DNA of 64,000 nucleotides from Pseudobacteroides sp035370245. Its GTDB lineage: Bacteria > Bacillota > Clostridia > Acetivibrionales > DSM-2933. This document shows, piece by piece, positions 46,866 to 54,474 of this stretch; within the stretch, counting starts at the first letter, position 1; each line of letters starts with the position of its first letter. The translations under genes and the position numbers were made by a program. The notes below the pieces were generated by a model, which was not told the DNA's origin, ran no database searches, and was given only the letters and a program-made list of their open reading frames with translations. The stretch spans positions 1-64,000 of the forward strand of contig DAOOVO010000003.1 in the NCBI GenBank assembly GCA_035370245.1, given 5' to 3'.

Positions 46866-47881
46866 ATATCTACTCCGGCCTCTCCCTTAATTATTTCACC
46901 TATTAGATAAGCTTCTTCCTTATCTTTGTTAAGATATTTGAGAACATCCTGTGCAATATCGCTTTCCACAGCCAATACCATACCAATACCCATATTGAAT
47001 GTATTGTAAATATCCCTTTCACTGATATTACCAATATTTTGCAATAAGCTAAAAACAGGCAACACAGGCCAGCTTCCCTTATTTATCTTAACTCTTAAAC
47101 CTTCAGGTACCATCCTTGGAATATTCTCAATAAAACCTCCGCCTGTTATATGGGAAATCCCCTTAATCTCATAGCGGCTGAGCAAATCAAGTACGGTTTT
47201 AACATAAATTTTTGTAGGAGTTATCAGTTCATCACCCAATTTGCATCCTAATGCTTCAACATGCTCCTGGAGCTTTTCCTTTGAAGGGTTGAGGAGCTTT
47301 CTTACAAGTGAATAGCCATTGCTATGAAGCCCTGATGATGGAAGCCCTATAAGCTTATCTCCTGCTTTAATGCTCTTTCCGTCAATTATTTTGCTCTTAT
47401 CAACAATACCTACAGCAAAACCCGCCATATCATAATCTTCATCATTATAAAACCCGGGCATTTCCGCTGTTTCACCGCCAATTAAAGAGCATCCCGCCAT
47501 AACACATCCGTCTGAAACCCCTTTTACAATCTCTGCCACCTTTTCAGGCTTGTTCTTTCCAACCGCTATATAATCAAGGAAAAACAAGGGCTCAGCACCG
47601 CTGCATACTATGTCGTTTACACACATAGCAACACAATCGATTCCTACCGTATCATGTTTATCAAGCAAAAAAGCTATTTTCAGCTTTGTGCCGACTCCAT
47701 CAGTACCTGATACCAATACAGGCTCGCTGTACTTGTCCTTGCATAATGAAAACAATCCTCCGAACCCGCCTAAATCCGTCATAACTTCAGGCCTGAATGT
47801 TTTTTTAACATGACCTTTCATAAACTCCACTGCCTTATATCCGGCTTCAACATCAACTCCGGCATCTTTATATGTCGTCAT
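46859..47881 (-). CDS. purM: phosphoribosylformylglycinamidine cyclo-ligase (AIR synthetase)
   Basis: A 340-aa PurM of standard length: YKDAGVDVEAGY start, VSGTDGVGTKLK, CVNDIVCSGAEPLFFLDY and GGETAEMPG. GGAGG precedes the ATG. Fourth-step product FGAM is cyclised to AIR using ATP. Confidence 0.97.
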   Translation of the reverse strand: MTTYKDAGVDVEAGYKAVEFMKGHVKKTFRPEVMTDLGGFGGLFSLCKDKYSEPVLVSGTDGVGTKLKIAFLLDKHDTVGIDCVAMCVNDIVCSGAEPLFFLDYIAVGKNKPEKVAEIVKGVSDGCVMAGCSLIGGETAEMPGFYNDEDYDMAGFAVGIVDKSKIIDGKSIKAGDKLIGLPSSGLHSNGYSLVRKLLNPSKEKLQEHVEALGCKLGDELITPTKIYVKTVLDLLSRYEIKGISHITGGGFIENIPRMVPEGLRVKINKGSWPVLPVFSLLQNIGNISERDIYNTFNMGIGMVLAVESDIAQDVLKYLNKDKEEAYLIGEIIKGEAGVDIC

Positions 47882-47949
47882 TTTCCATCCTCCATTAATA
47901 TAGAAATCATTTATATTGGAATCATTTCATAACTGTCTTAAACTTTCCA

Positions 47950-49365
47950 TCAACCACAAGAAAACTTGTTACCCTCTGCACTAACTTCTATAGGATAATT
48001 CCCATCAAAACATGCTTTGCAAAATTTCACTTTAGACCCTACAGGAGTGCTTATCAAACCTTCCAAACTTAAATAGCTGAGAGTATCGGCACCTACCAAC
48101 TGTCTTATTTCCTCTACTGAATGACATGCTGCAGTAAGATGTTTTCTAGAAGGTGTGTCAATACCAAAATAGCAAGGCCACTTAACAGGCGGTGAACTAA
48201 TCTTCAAATGAACCTCAGTCGCACCTGCATCCCTCAATAATTGAACAATTCTTTTACTGGTAGTGCCTCTAACTATGGAGTCATCAACCATTATAACTCT
48301 TTTTCCCTCTACTGCATCCCTCATGGCATTAAGCTTTATCCTGACACTCATTTCACGCATTCCCTGGTCAGGCTGTATAAATGTTCTTCCTACATATCTG
48401 TTTTTAATAAATCCCTGTGCATAAGGTATCCCCGATTGCTCCGAATAACCTAAAGCAGCTGTAATCCCTGAATCAGGCACACCTATAACCAAATCCGCAT
48501 TGACAGGGTTCTCCATGGCAAGCAATCTTCCTGCTTCAAATCTCGCCCTGTAAACGCTGGCCCCGTCTATAAAACTGTCAGGTCTTGCAAAATATATATG
48601 TTCAAATATACATAGACATGTTTTATTGGACAAACCAGTATTTATGCTAGTCAGTCCATCATCACTGATCACTACTATTTCTCCAGGCTCTACATCCCTA
48701 ACGAATTCAGCACCTATGGCATCAAATGCACAGCTCTCTGAAGCAAGAACATATGAGTCATCGATCTTTCCTATACATAAGGGCCTAATTCCCAATGGGT
48801 CTCTGATTCCAAGCATCTTTTTCGGTGTCAGAATCACAAGCGCATAGGAGCCTTTAACTTCCTTCATCATCTCGGTTATGGCTTCTTCAATGCTATTATT
48901 ATATCCTCTATATCTGGAAATTAAATATGCCATAACTTCAGAATCAATGGTAGACTGAAATATGGCACCATTCTCCTCAAGCTTCTCTCTTAATTCAGAA
49001 GCATTGACAAGATTACCATTATGGGCTAAAGCCATTTTTCCATCCTTGTATTTGACAACAAGAGGTTGAGCATTAGAAAGAAGACTGGCACCGGTAGTGG
49101 AGTAACGAACATGTCCTATCGCTGCTTTTCCTTTAAGCTCAGCAAGTATCTTTTCGTTAAAGACCTTCGGAACAAGTCCCATTGCTTTATGATGATCAAT
49201 ATCCCCTTCTTTGTTCACTGCAATACCACAGCTTTCCTGCCCTCTGTGCTGCAATGCATATAAGGCATAATACGACAGACTCGCCACATTATGACCGCTA
49301 TTGCTATAAATACCAAAAACCCCACACTCTTCTCTCAATTTATCAGGTCTGTCATAATCAATCAT
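47950..49365 (-). CDS. purF: amidophosphoribosyltransferase
   Basis: A 471-aa enzyme of the first committed purine step. A short propeptide (residues 1-13) precedes the nucleophile in EECGVFGIY (Cys14). The glutaminase has RHSTTG-like RYSTTG; the PRTase has VIMVDDSIVRGTTSKR. Cysteines near the C-terminus (KFCKACF) fit the Fe-S cluster type known from Bacillus PurF. AAGGAG precedes the ATG. Confidence 0.97.
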   Translation of the reverse strand: MIDYDRPDKLREECGVFGIYSNSGHNVASLSYYALYALQHRGQESCGIAVNKEGDIDHHKAMGLVPKVFNEKILAELKGKAAIGHVRYSTTGASLLSNAQPLVVKYKDGKMALAHNGNLVNASELREKLEENGAIFQSTIDSEVMAYLISRYRGYNNSIEEAITEMMKEVKGSYALVILTPKKMLGIRDPLGIRPLCIGKIDDSYVLASESCAFDAIGAEFVRDVEPGEIVVISDDGLTSINTGLSNKTCLCIFEHIYFARPDSFIDGASVYRARFEAGRLLAMENPVNADLVIGVPDSGITAALGYSEQSGIPYAQGFIKNRYVGRTFIQPDQGMREMSVRIKLNAMRDAVEGKRVIMVDDSIVRGTTSKRIVQLLRDAGATEVHLKISSPPVKWPCYFGIDTPSRKHLTAACHSVEEIRQLVGADTLSYLSLEGLISTPVGSKVKFCKACFDGNYPIEVSAEGNKFSCG

Positions 49366-49388
49366 ATACTAACTCCTTAATCTGTGAC

Positions 49389-49913
49389 TCACACATCCCA
49401 TTTTCCATTAACCAGCTTACTCTGCAATGCCTGGTTCTTTTCCTCAACTTTAGCTGCCAATTTCTTTTTAAAGTTCTTCAAATCTTCTCTTAATGACGGA
49501 TATCCTACCGATAGAATTTGAACTGCAAGTATTGCTGCATTCTCAGCACCATCAATAGCTACTGTTGCTACTGGTATTCCGCTTGGCATTTGTACTATGG
49601 ACAAAAGAGCATCCATACCGTCTAATGTAGATGACTTAATTGGCACGCCAATTACAGGAAGCGTAGTGTACGCTGCCAAAACCCCCGGCAAATGTGCAGC
49701 TTTACCTGCTGCAGCAATTATTACGTCTATTCCGTTTTCCTCGGCCTTTTTCGCAAACTCGGATGCCTTATCAGGTGTCCTGTGTGCAGAACATACCATA
49801 ACATCTACCTTTATGTTGAAATCCTGTAACAGCTTGATGCAGCCTTTAAGTGCAGGCAAATCTGAATCACTGCCCATTACAATTGCTACTCTTGCATCTT
49901 TAGAAGCACACAT
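49389..49913 (-). CDS. purE: N5-carboxyaminoimidazole ribonucleotide mutase
   Basis: A 174-aa PurE class I: VAIVMGSDSDLPAL, VCSAHRTPDK, AAAGKAAHLPGV and GVPIKSSTLDGMDALLS. First gene of the purEFMNHD operon. purK, purC, purB and purL are not in the window. GGAGG precedes the ATG. The promoter and PurBox-like repeat lie 110-200 bases upstream. Confidence 0.97.
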   Translation of the reverse strand: MCASKDARVAIVMGSDSDLPALKGCIKLLQDFNIKVDVMVCSAHRTPDKASEFAKKAEENGIDVIIAAAGKAAHLPGVLAAYTTLPVIGVPIKSSTLDGMDALLSIVQMPSGIPVATVAIDGAENAAILAVQILSVGYPSLREDLKNFKKKLAAKVEEKNQALQSKLVNGKWDV

Positions 49914-50022
49914 ATAAAACCTCCATGAAAATAAAATTTATATTAATTTAAAGATTAATTTCGATATTAAAAAATCCAAAAACTTTTACTATAATTTGTC
50001 AAGTATCAGCTTTCTCACATAG

Positions 50023-50055
50023 ATTATAGTATCAAATCATTCTGCTCTTTGTCAA
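50023..50055 (-). promoter_or_regulatory. promoter of the pur operon
   Basis: Minus-strand TTGACA (complement of 50050-50055) followed after 18 bases by TACTAT and then TATAAT; about 110 bases upstream of purE. Confidence 0.65.
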
Positions 50056-50068
50056 TTTAAAGAGGCAA

Positions 50069-50114
50069 TAATTACGAACATTTTTTCAGTTTCTTTTAAT
50101 AATATTCGTAATTA
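50069..50114. promoter_or_regulatory. PurBox-like inverted repeat (PurR operator candidate)
   Basis: TAATTACGAACATT (50069-50082) and AATATTCGTAATTA (50101-50114) are inverted copies, one mismatch apart, with an 18-base centre. Each holds a CGAA core in an A/T context, as in PurBoxes (AWWWCCGAACWWT) bound by PurR of Firmicutes. It ends 14 bases upstream of the -35. Confidence 0.65.
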
Positions 50115-50181
50115 TCCGCATATTTTCTTAAAGCAATAATCTCCCGCACTGTGCACACAATAACTTATACATTCCCTGTAG

Positions 50182-50208
50182 ACCTTACGTTCACAAGGTA
50201 AAGTGAAC
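50182..50208. repeat. overlapping inverted repeats upstream of pur
   Basis: ACCTT(50182-50186)/AAGGT(50195-50199) and GTTCAC(50189-50194)/GTGAAC(50203-50208) overlap, so only one hairpin can form. The first resembles MerR-family operators, but no MerR gene is in sight. Confidence 0.4.
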
Positions 50209-50302
50209 TTCTGATCGCAACTCTCATATCTTAGCCGTTTGTATAAACACACTATTTATTTCCGCATCAAACAATAATTATCCGAATATTTACTTTAAAT
50301 CA

Positions 50303-51271
50303 CTATACAAGTCCCGCAATAAAAGGCAGTGTAACGACACAAATCAACGTGGAGAAAAACACATTCTCCGTTGCAAACCTATAGTCGGAATCATATTGAG
50401 AGGCAATTGCAGGAACAATGGTTCCACACGGCATGGCCAATTGAATAACTATGATCCCCTTTGCCATTGGGGATATAAAGTCTCCTGTGAGCTTTAAAGC
50501 AAACAAGGCAAATATAGGTATTATAAGAAGCTTGAACACACTAAGAATAATGGAAGGATACCTTTTTATAAGATCATTCTTACTTTCTATCTTAACCTCT
50601 GAAAGTATCAATCCTATAAAAAGCATTGAAAGGGTAAAAGTAGTCTCTCCAAGGGGCTTTAAAGTACCATAAACCACATCATATACTGCTTTAACCACAT
50701 CATTGGTTTCTACTATGCCCTGCAAATTTATGATTATACATATTATTCCTAATGCAAATGCAATTGTATTGCCGTTGATTAAGTGCTTTAGATTTTCTTT
50801 CCAGCTGTTCTCCTTATGCTTGTTTACCAAATAAATTCCCAATGTCCATAGTAAAGTATCGTTAGCGAGGTTATAAAAAACTGCATATGTCAGTGCAAGC
50901 TTGACATTTGCAGGGTCGTATACCGAACTTATGAGAGGAAACGCCAGAAAAACAACATTTCCGAAAACAAAATGCATTTTAAACATACTTTTTGTTGCTA
51001 CGCCCATTTTAAGGCCTTTGCTCAGAACAGCCCCTATAAAAAAAGAAAATAACATGAATACAAGTCCTAAAACATATATCCAAATTCCATTGCTAAGCTC
51101 CTCATTAGTGATTTTGTTTCCTGCCAATGTAATAAAAATCAGCACAGGGGCTGTAACCTTAACAACAACCCTTGACAATATAACACCGGAATTCTCAGGC
51201 AAATAACCTGTTTTACCCGCGATAAAGCCAATGAGTGCCAGAATTCCCAGCATAATTATTTTTACAGTCAT
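50303..51271 (-). CDS. AEC-family (auxin efflux carrier type) permease
   Basis: A 322-aa membrane protein with about ten hydrophobic helices arranged as two five-helix repeats; typical segments are VIILSRVVVKVTAPVLIFI-like helices and LAMPCGTIVPAIASQYDSD near the C-terminus. AEC carriers export or import organic acids or amino acids; substrate unknown. GGAGG precedes the ATG. Single gene. Confidence 0.87.
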   Translation of the reverse strand: MTVKIIMLGILALIGFIAGKTGYLPENSGVILSRVVVKVTAPVLIFITLAGNKITNEELSNGIWIYVLGLVFMLFSFFIGAVLSKGLKMGVATKSMFKMHFVFGNVVFLAFPLISSVYDPANVKLALTYAVFYNLANDTLLWTLGIYLVNKHKENSWKENLKHLINGNTIAFALGIICIIINLQGIVETNDVVKAVYDVVYGTLKPLGETTFTLSMLFIGLILSEVKIESKNDLIKRYPSIILSVFKLLIIPIFALFALKLTGDFISPMAKGIIVIQLAMPCGTIVPAIASQYDSDYRFATENVFFSTLICVVTLPFIAGLV

Positions 51272-51347
51272 TAAATACTACCTCCAAAACACATTTGCAT
51301 TTATTATACACCATTATTTTTCATATATTAAAAAAGTGCAATAATAT

Positions 51348-51370
51348 AAAGGGGTTTTTAGGCCCCTTTT
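51348..51370. terminator. orphan terminator, possibly of guaA before element insertion
   Basis: AAAGGGG (51348-51354) pairs with GCCCCTTTT (51362-51370), U-rich on the plus strand. No plus-strand gene ends here; it may belong to a minus-strand gene (guaA) now displaced beyond the right edge. Confidence 0.6.
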
Positions 51371-51433
51371 TATTTTGTATTGCTTAAGGGATTATTAATT
51401 TTTTAAACAAAAATTATTCCCGAAAAATTTAAA

Positions 51434-51445
51434 TTATTCCCACTC
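51434..51445 (-). other. putative attL: displaced 3' end of guaA
   Basis: The minus strand reads GAGTGGGAATAA, which encodes Glu-Trp-Glu-stop, the almost invariant C-terminus of GMP synthetase. No guaA body is attached. Tyrosine-integrase elements that insert at the 3' end of guaA leave such a copy at the distal end. Confidence 0.55.
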
Positions 51446-51572
51446 GTTGCCGAGAACTACAACTTAACGCTTTTTGTTTATAAACCGTGTGATGTAGTTT
51501 TCGTATTATTCTGATAATCCATATTATACTGCCTGTACGACGAGAATTTATCAATATCTTATCAGGTGCGAT

Positions 51573-51619
51573 AAAACCGATGGTTGCGAGAAAAGAATAA
51601 GTGCAACCGGATTGGTTTT
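51573..51619. repeat. imperfect inverted repeat near the element's left end
   Basis: AAAACC (51573-51578) and GGTTGC (51582-51587) pair with GCAACC (51602-51607) and GGTTTT (51614-51619). It may be an integrase arm site or a terminator. Confidence 0.4.
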
Positions 51620-51670
51620 GCCAAATGTATTATAGCACAAAGCGATATGCCTTGCAATAACTTTTTGATT

Positions 51671-51706
51671 TTTTACACGCATATTTTTTGTTAATCGTGT
51701 AAAAAT
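51671..51706. promoter_or_regulatory. perfect inverted repeat, AbiEi operator candidate
   Basis: TTTTTACACG (51671-51680) and CGTGTAAAAA (51697-51706) are exact inverted copies 16 bases apart. They lie 3 bases upstream of the promoter -35. AbiEi antitoxins repress their own operon by binding inverted repeats in this position. Confidence 0.65.
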
Positions 51707-51709
51707 AGT

Positions 51710-51737
51710 TGTAATTTTTATCGATTAATGCTATACT
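51710..51737 (+). promoter_or_regulatory. promoter of the abiE-nurA-herA operon
   Basis: TTGTAA (51710-51715), 16-base spacer, TATACT (51732-51737), overlapping TATAAT (51737-51742). The in-frame ATG at 51728 lies inside the promoter, so translation must start later. Confidence 0.6.
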
Positions 51738-51763
51738 ATAATCACGCAAATAATAAAAAATGC

Positions 51764-52390
51764 GTGCAGAAAGTCGGTGAACTATTGAATAAACACGAAA
51801 TAGCAATTGATGTTTTTAATAAAGTCGGAAGCATTGCGAAGACAGCAGACTTTGTTGCCGTCGGGCTAAAAAACTATGATGTCGTTTCCCTTTGCAATCA
51901 AGGTTATATAGAGCGTATTCGCAATGGCTTTTACAAACTGCCTAACGCTGAAGAGCCAAAAGAAGAAGCTCTAATTTCTAAACTCCTGCCGCAAGGGATT
52001 GTTTGTGTAGAGTCTGCTCTATTTTATTATGGGTACAGTGACTTTGCTCCTCGTGAATGGACAGTTGCTGTCCCCCGTTCCTTTTCAAGAGCAATCAAAG
52101 CAATGCAGGAAGTCCCTATCAAAGCTTATTATGTTCAGAACGAGTTTTACCATTACGGTGCTACTGTAGGTGACTTTAATGGTGTTGAATTAAAAGTTTA
52201 TGACCGAGAGCGAACAATCTGTGATTGCTTTAAGTATCGTTCAAAGCTTGATAGTGAAATATTCAACAAAGCAATCAACGCTTATGTAGCAGATCCGAAA
52301 AAGAATCTCGCAAATCTTTCTAAATACGCAAAGGATATGGGCGTTTATACAAAACTTATGAATGTAATGGAGGTGCTGCTCAATGGCTGA
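51764..52390 (+). CDS. abiEi: AbiEi family antitoxin / autorepressor (type IV TA)
   Basis: About 208 aa from a GTG at 51764. The exact start is uncertain; the ATG at 51728 overlaps the promoter -10. The N-terminal winged-helix region (KTADFVAVGLKNYDVVSLCNQGYIERIRNGFYKLP) is the DNA-binding domain of AbiEi. The C-terminal domain includes ESALFYYGYSD and YDRERTICDCFKYR. AbiEi neutralises AbiEii without contact and represses the operon. It overlaps the toxin frame by 8 bases. Because five further genes follow in the same direction with minimal gaps, it may regulate all of them. Confidence 0.85.
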   Translation: MQKVGELLNKHEIAIDVFNKVGSIAKTADFVAVGLKNYDVVSLCNQGYIERIRNGFYKLPNAEEPKEEALISKLLPQGIVCVESALFYYGYSDFAPREWTVAVPRSFSRAIKAMQEVPIKAYYVQNEFYHYGATVGDFNGVELKVYDRERTICDCFKYRSKLDSEIFNKAINAYVADPKKNLANLSKYAKDMGVYTKLMNVMEVLLNG

Positions 52391-53287
52391 TATTGCCGCA
52401 TCCGTGCTTGCACGACTGAAAAATAAGGCTGCCGAAAGCGGAAGAAGCTATCAGCTTTGTTTGCAGCTCTTTTGTCAGGAAGAATTTTTGCGCCGTTTGG
52501 AAAAATCCAAATATGCGGAAAATCTCGTTCTTAAAGGTGGTCTGTTTATTTACTCTGTTACCGACTTTGACAGCAGAGTAACGGTAGATGTTGATTTTCT
52601 TCTTCGGAGAGTACCAAATACTCCAGAACAGCTAAACCTGTACTGGAAGAAATCATATCCACGCCCACCGGCAATGATTTTATTACCTTTGAAATTAAAG
52701 ATATTGCACCCATTGCAGTTGCAAAGAAATACGCCGGTATCGGAGCTTCTATTGTGGCTCGTATTAAAAACACACGAACGCCGTTTAGTATAGACTTTGG
52801 TGTGGGTGATGTTATCGTGCCGAAACAGGAAAAGAGAAAAATCCCGACACAGCTTGACGACTTCGCTGCGCCGGTAGTAAATACATATTCTCTTGAAACG
52901 ACGATTGCTGAGAAAATAGACGCAATCCTCAGTCTGATGGAATTTTCCAGCCGAATGAAGGATTATTATGACATTTACTATCTTGCTAATAAATTTGATT
53001 TTGACGGCAAGGTGCTCACCGAAGCACTGAAGAAAACTTTTGAAAATCGTGGACACACCTTTACGATTGAACAGTTTGAACAGGTTATGAGCTTTGCAGA
53101 CGATTCTGCTATGCAGAAAAAGTGGAAAGCATTCTGTCGGAAGATTGACACTCAAACTGATGATTTCAGCACAGTGCTTAGAACGATTAAGGTGTTTTTG
53201 ACAAGGCCTTTTATAGCAGTTTTGTCAAAAACAGAATTTTCACAACAATGGATCGCTGCTGAAACCCAATGGAAGAAAGGAGTGTAA
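52383..53287 (+). pseudogene. abiEii: AbiEii-type nucleotidyltransferase toxin, frameshifted
   Basis: The first frame (52383 onward) encodes the start of an AbiEii toxin: LVLKGGLFIYSVTDFDSR then TVDVDFLLR, the nucleotidyltransferase core. Near 52636 it runs into unrelated residues and stops at 52793. The frame shifted by one carries the expected continuation, beginning KPVLEEIISTPTGNDF and then IGASIVARIKNTRTPF, with DAILSLMEF and KDYYDIYYLANKF to a stop at 53287. One missing base, perhaps in a CTAAACC run, explains it. The toxin is therefore probably inactive, unless this is a sequencing error. Confidence 0.8.
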
Positions 53288-53290
53288 TCA

Positions 53291-54460
53291 ATGCCTAAAA
53301 TAATGGAAATTATAGAAAAGGAAACTAAAGGGAAAAGCTATCACACCTATAAATACAGTTATGATTCCATTGGTTTACCTTCCATTGATTACGATGATGA
53401 TCCCAATAAAATAATGAAATGGAAAGAGTCCGGCGAAACTGGCTCTCACAAAAAGCCAATTGATCTCAAACCTTTAGCCGATAAGCTTCAAGCTGTAGGC
53501 GAAAAACCGCTGCTTAAATATTTTCTTGATGGTTCACGACATGTTTTTAAGGTGGATGACATTGCATATAACAAGCAAGTGTTTCCCGTTGTAGCTGGGC
53601 AAATCGGCATTGGTTGTTGTAAGCGTGAAAATAAGCAAATGTCAAAAGAACGTTTCTATCGTGAATTGGTTTTAGCTCTCCCCGATAAGGCAAACGCTGA
53701 CGGTTGGGATGATGCAGCTTATTTTGCGGCTAAGGTTAAAAAGCTTAATGAAAGCGAAGAATTGAAACGATTGGGGTTGCATTTTTCCGCCATTATTCCA
53801 TATTCAACATCAAAGGCGGGATCTACTGGCACCAAACTTGATAATTTAGCAGTCGCTGTTATACAAGACTATATGATTGAAGCTGAAAAACGAATGGTTG
53901 CAGAATTGGTTAAGGATAAACGTTTGGGACAAGATGCATATTTGCTCAAAGATGGCTCTCTTGAATATAAGGTGATGAAATCCGGTCGAGAGGATTTAAG
54001 AACACTCCAAAAGATTAAGCATAATTACAGTTGGGTAATTGGTGTTTCCAAGTCATTTAACCCTGAAAGTTGTCTTGATCATACAGGTAAACCAAATTCC
54101 AACTATATTGCTGACCTACCTGTCTTTCACAGAACTCCTGTAGCAAGATACGAAAATCGTGAGTTTTTAGGTGATGTTCAATTCGGCGTTTGGTACATCC
54201 GTTTACGGGATAAGCGTAGAACGCAAACGCCCTTTGACGGGGTGGTTAAAGTCGAAAAAATAATGATGGATGAAGAAATAGAACACGGCATCGATAGTGA
54301 CGTTATTGATCTACTTTCCGCCAACATTATCAACGAACGCAACCCTACCTGTTACGGTACCGACCGCCGCTGGGCAAACCATTTGTACCCCGTCTTTTTG
54401 ACCGAGTCTTATGTAAAAAGCAAATACATCAGCACAGAAATGTTTTTACATCTGTTTTGA
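53291..54460 (+). CDS. NurA-like nuclease domain protein
   Basis: A 389-aa soluble protein. The segment YFLDGSRHVFKVDD (Asp80) resembles the catalytic DGS motif of NurA 5'-3' nucleases, and later WVIGVSKSF and GVWYIRLRDKR correspond to typical NurA strands. It directly precedes a HerA-like ATPase, the classic NurA partner, which supports the call. AAGGAG precedes the ATG, 3 bases after the toxin frame. Expected role: DNA end processing or cleavage of invading DNA driven by the HerA motor. Remote homology only, so family membership needs a profile search. Confidence 0.6.
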   Translation: MPKIMEIIEKETKGKSYHTYKYSYDSIGLPSIDYDDDPNKIMKWKESGETGSHKKPIDLKPLADKLQAVGEKPLLKYFLDGSRHVFKVDDIAYNKQVFPVVAGQIGIGCCKRENKQMSKERFYRELVLALPDKANADGWDDAAYFAAKVKKLNESEELKRLGLHFSAIIPYSTSKAGSTGTKLDNLAVAVIQDYMIEAEKRMVAELVKDKRLGQDAYLLKDGSLEYKVMKSGREDLRTLQKIKHNYSWVIGVSKSFNPESCLDHTGKPNSNYIADLPVFHRTPVARYENREFLGDVQFGVWYIRLRDKRRTQTPFDGVVKVEKIMMDEEIEHGIDSDVIDLLSANIINERNPTCYGTDRRWANHLYPVFLTESYVKSKYISTEMFLHLF

Positions 54461-54474
54461 GGAGGATAAATAAA

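Larger units (their letters stand above)
49914..50302. other. regulatory region between purE and the AEC permease
   Basis: No gene. It holds the pur promoter, the PurBox-like repeat and the overlapping hairpins near 50182-50208. I do not see a guanine riboswitch core. Confidence 0.5.
51272..51763. other. left boundary of the integrative element
   Basis: No gene. From left to right: orphan terminator (51348), direct repeats AAATTATTCCC at 51411-51421 and 51431-51441 (20 bases apart), the guaA-like att site (51434), an imperfect inverted repeat (51573), and the AbiE operator and promoter (51671-51737). Confidence 0.5.

Noticed and set aside
49914..50302. Guanine or ZTP riboswitch before purE
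   Set aside because: No conserved core found; a PurBox-like repeat and a promoter explain the region better.
51728..51763. ATG at 51728 as the abiEi start
   Set aside because: It overlaps the promoter -10 (TATACTATAAT), so it would lie upstream of the transcription start.
52550..53155. 201-codon minus-strand frame across the toxin locus
   Set aside because: Antisense to recognisable AbiEii sequence; composition is not protein-like.
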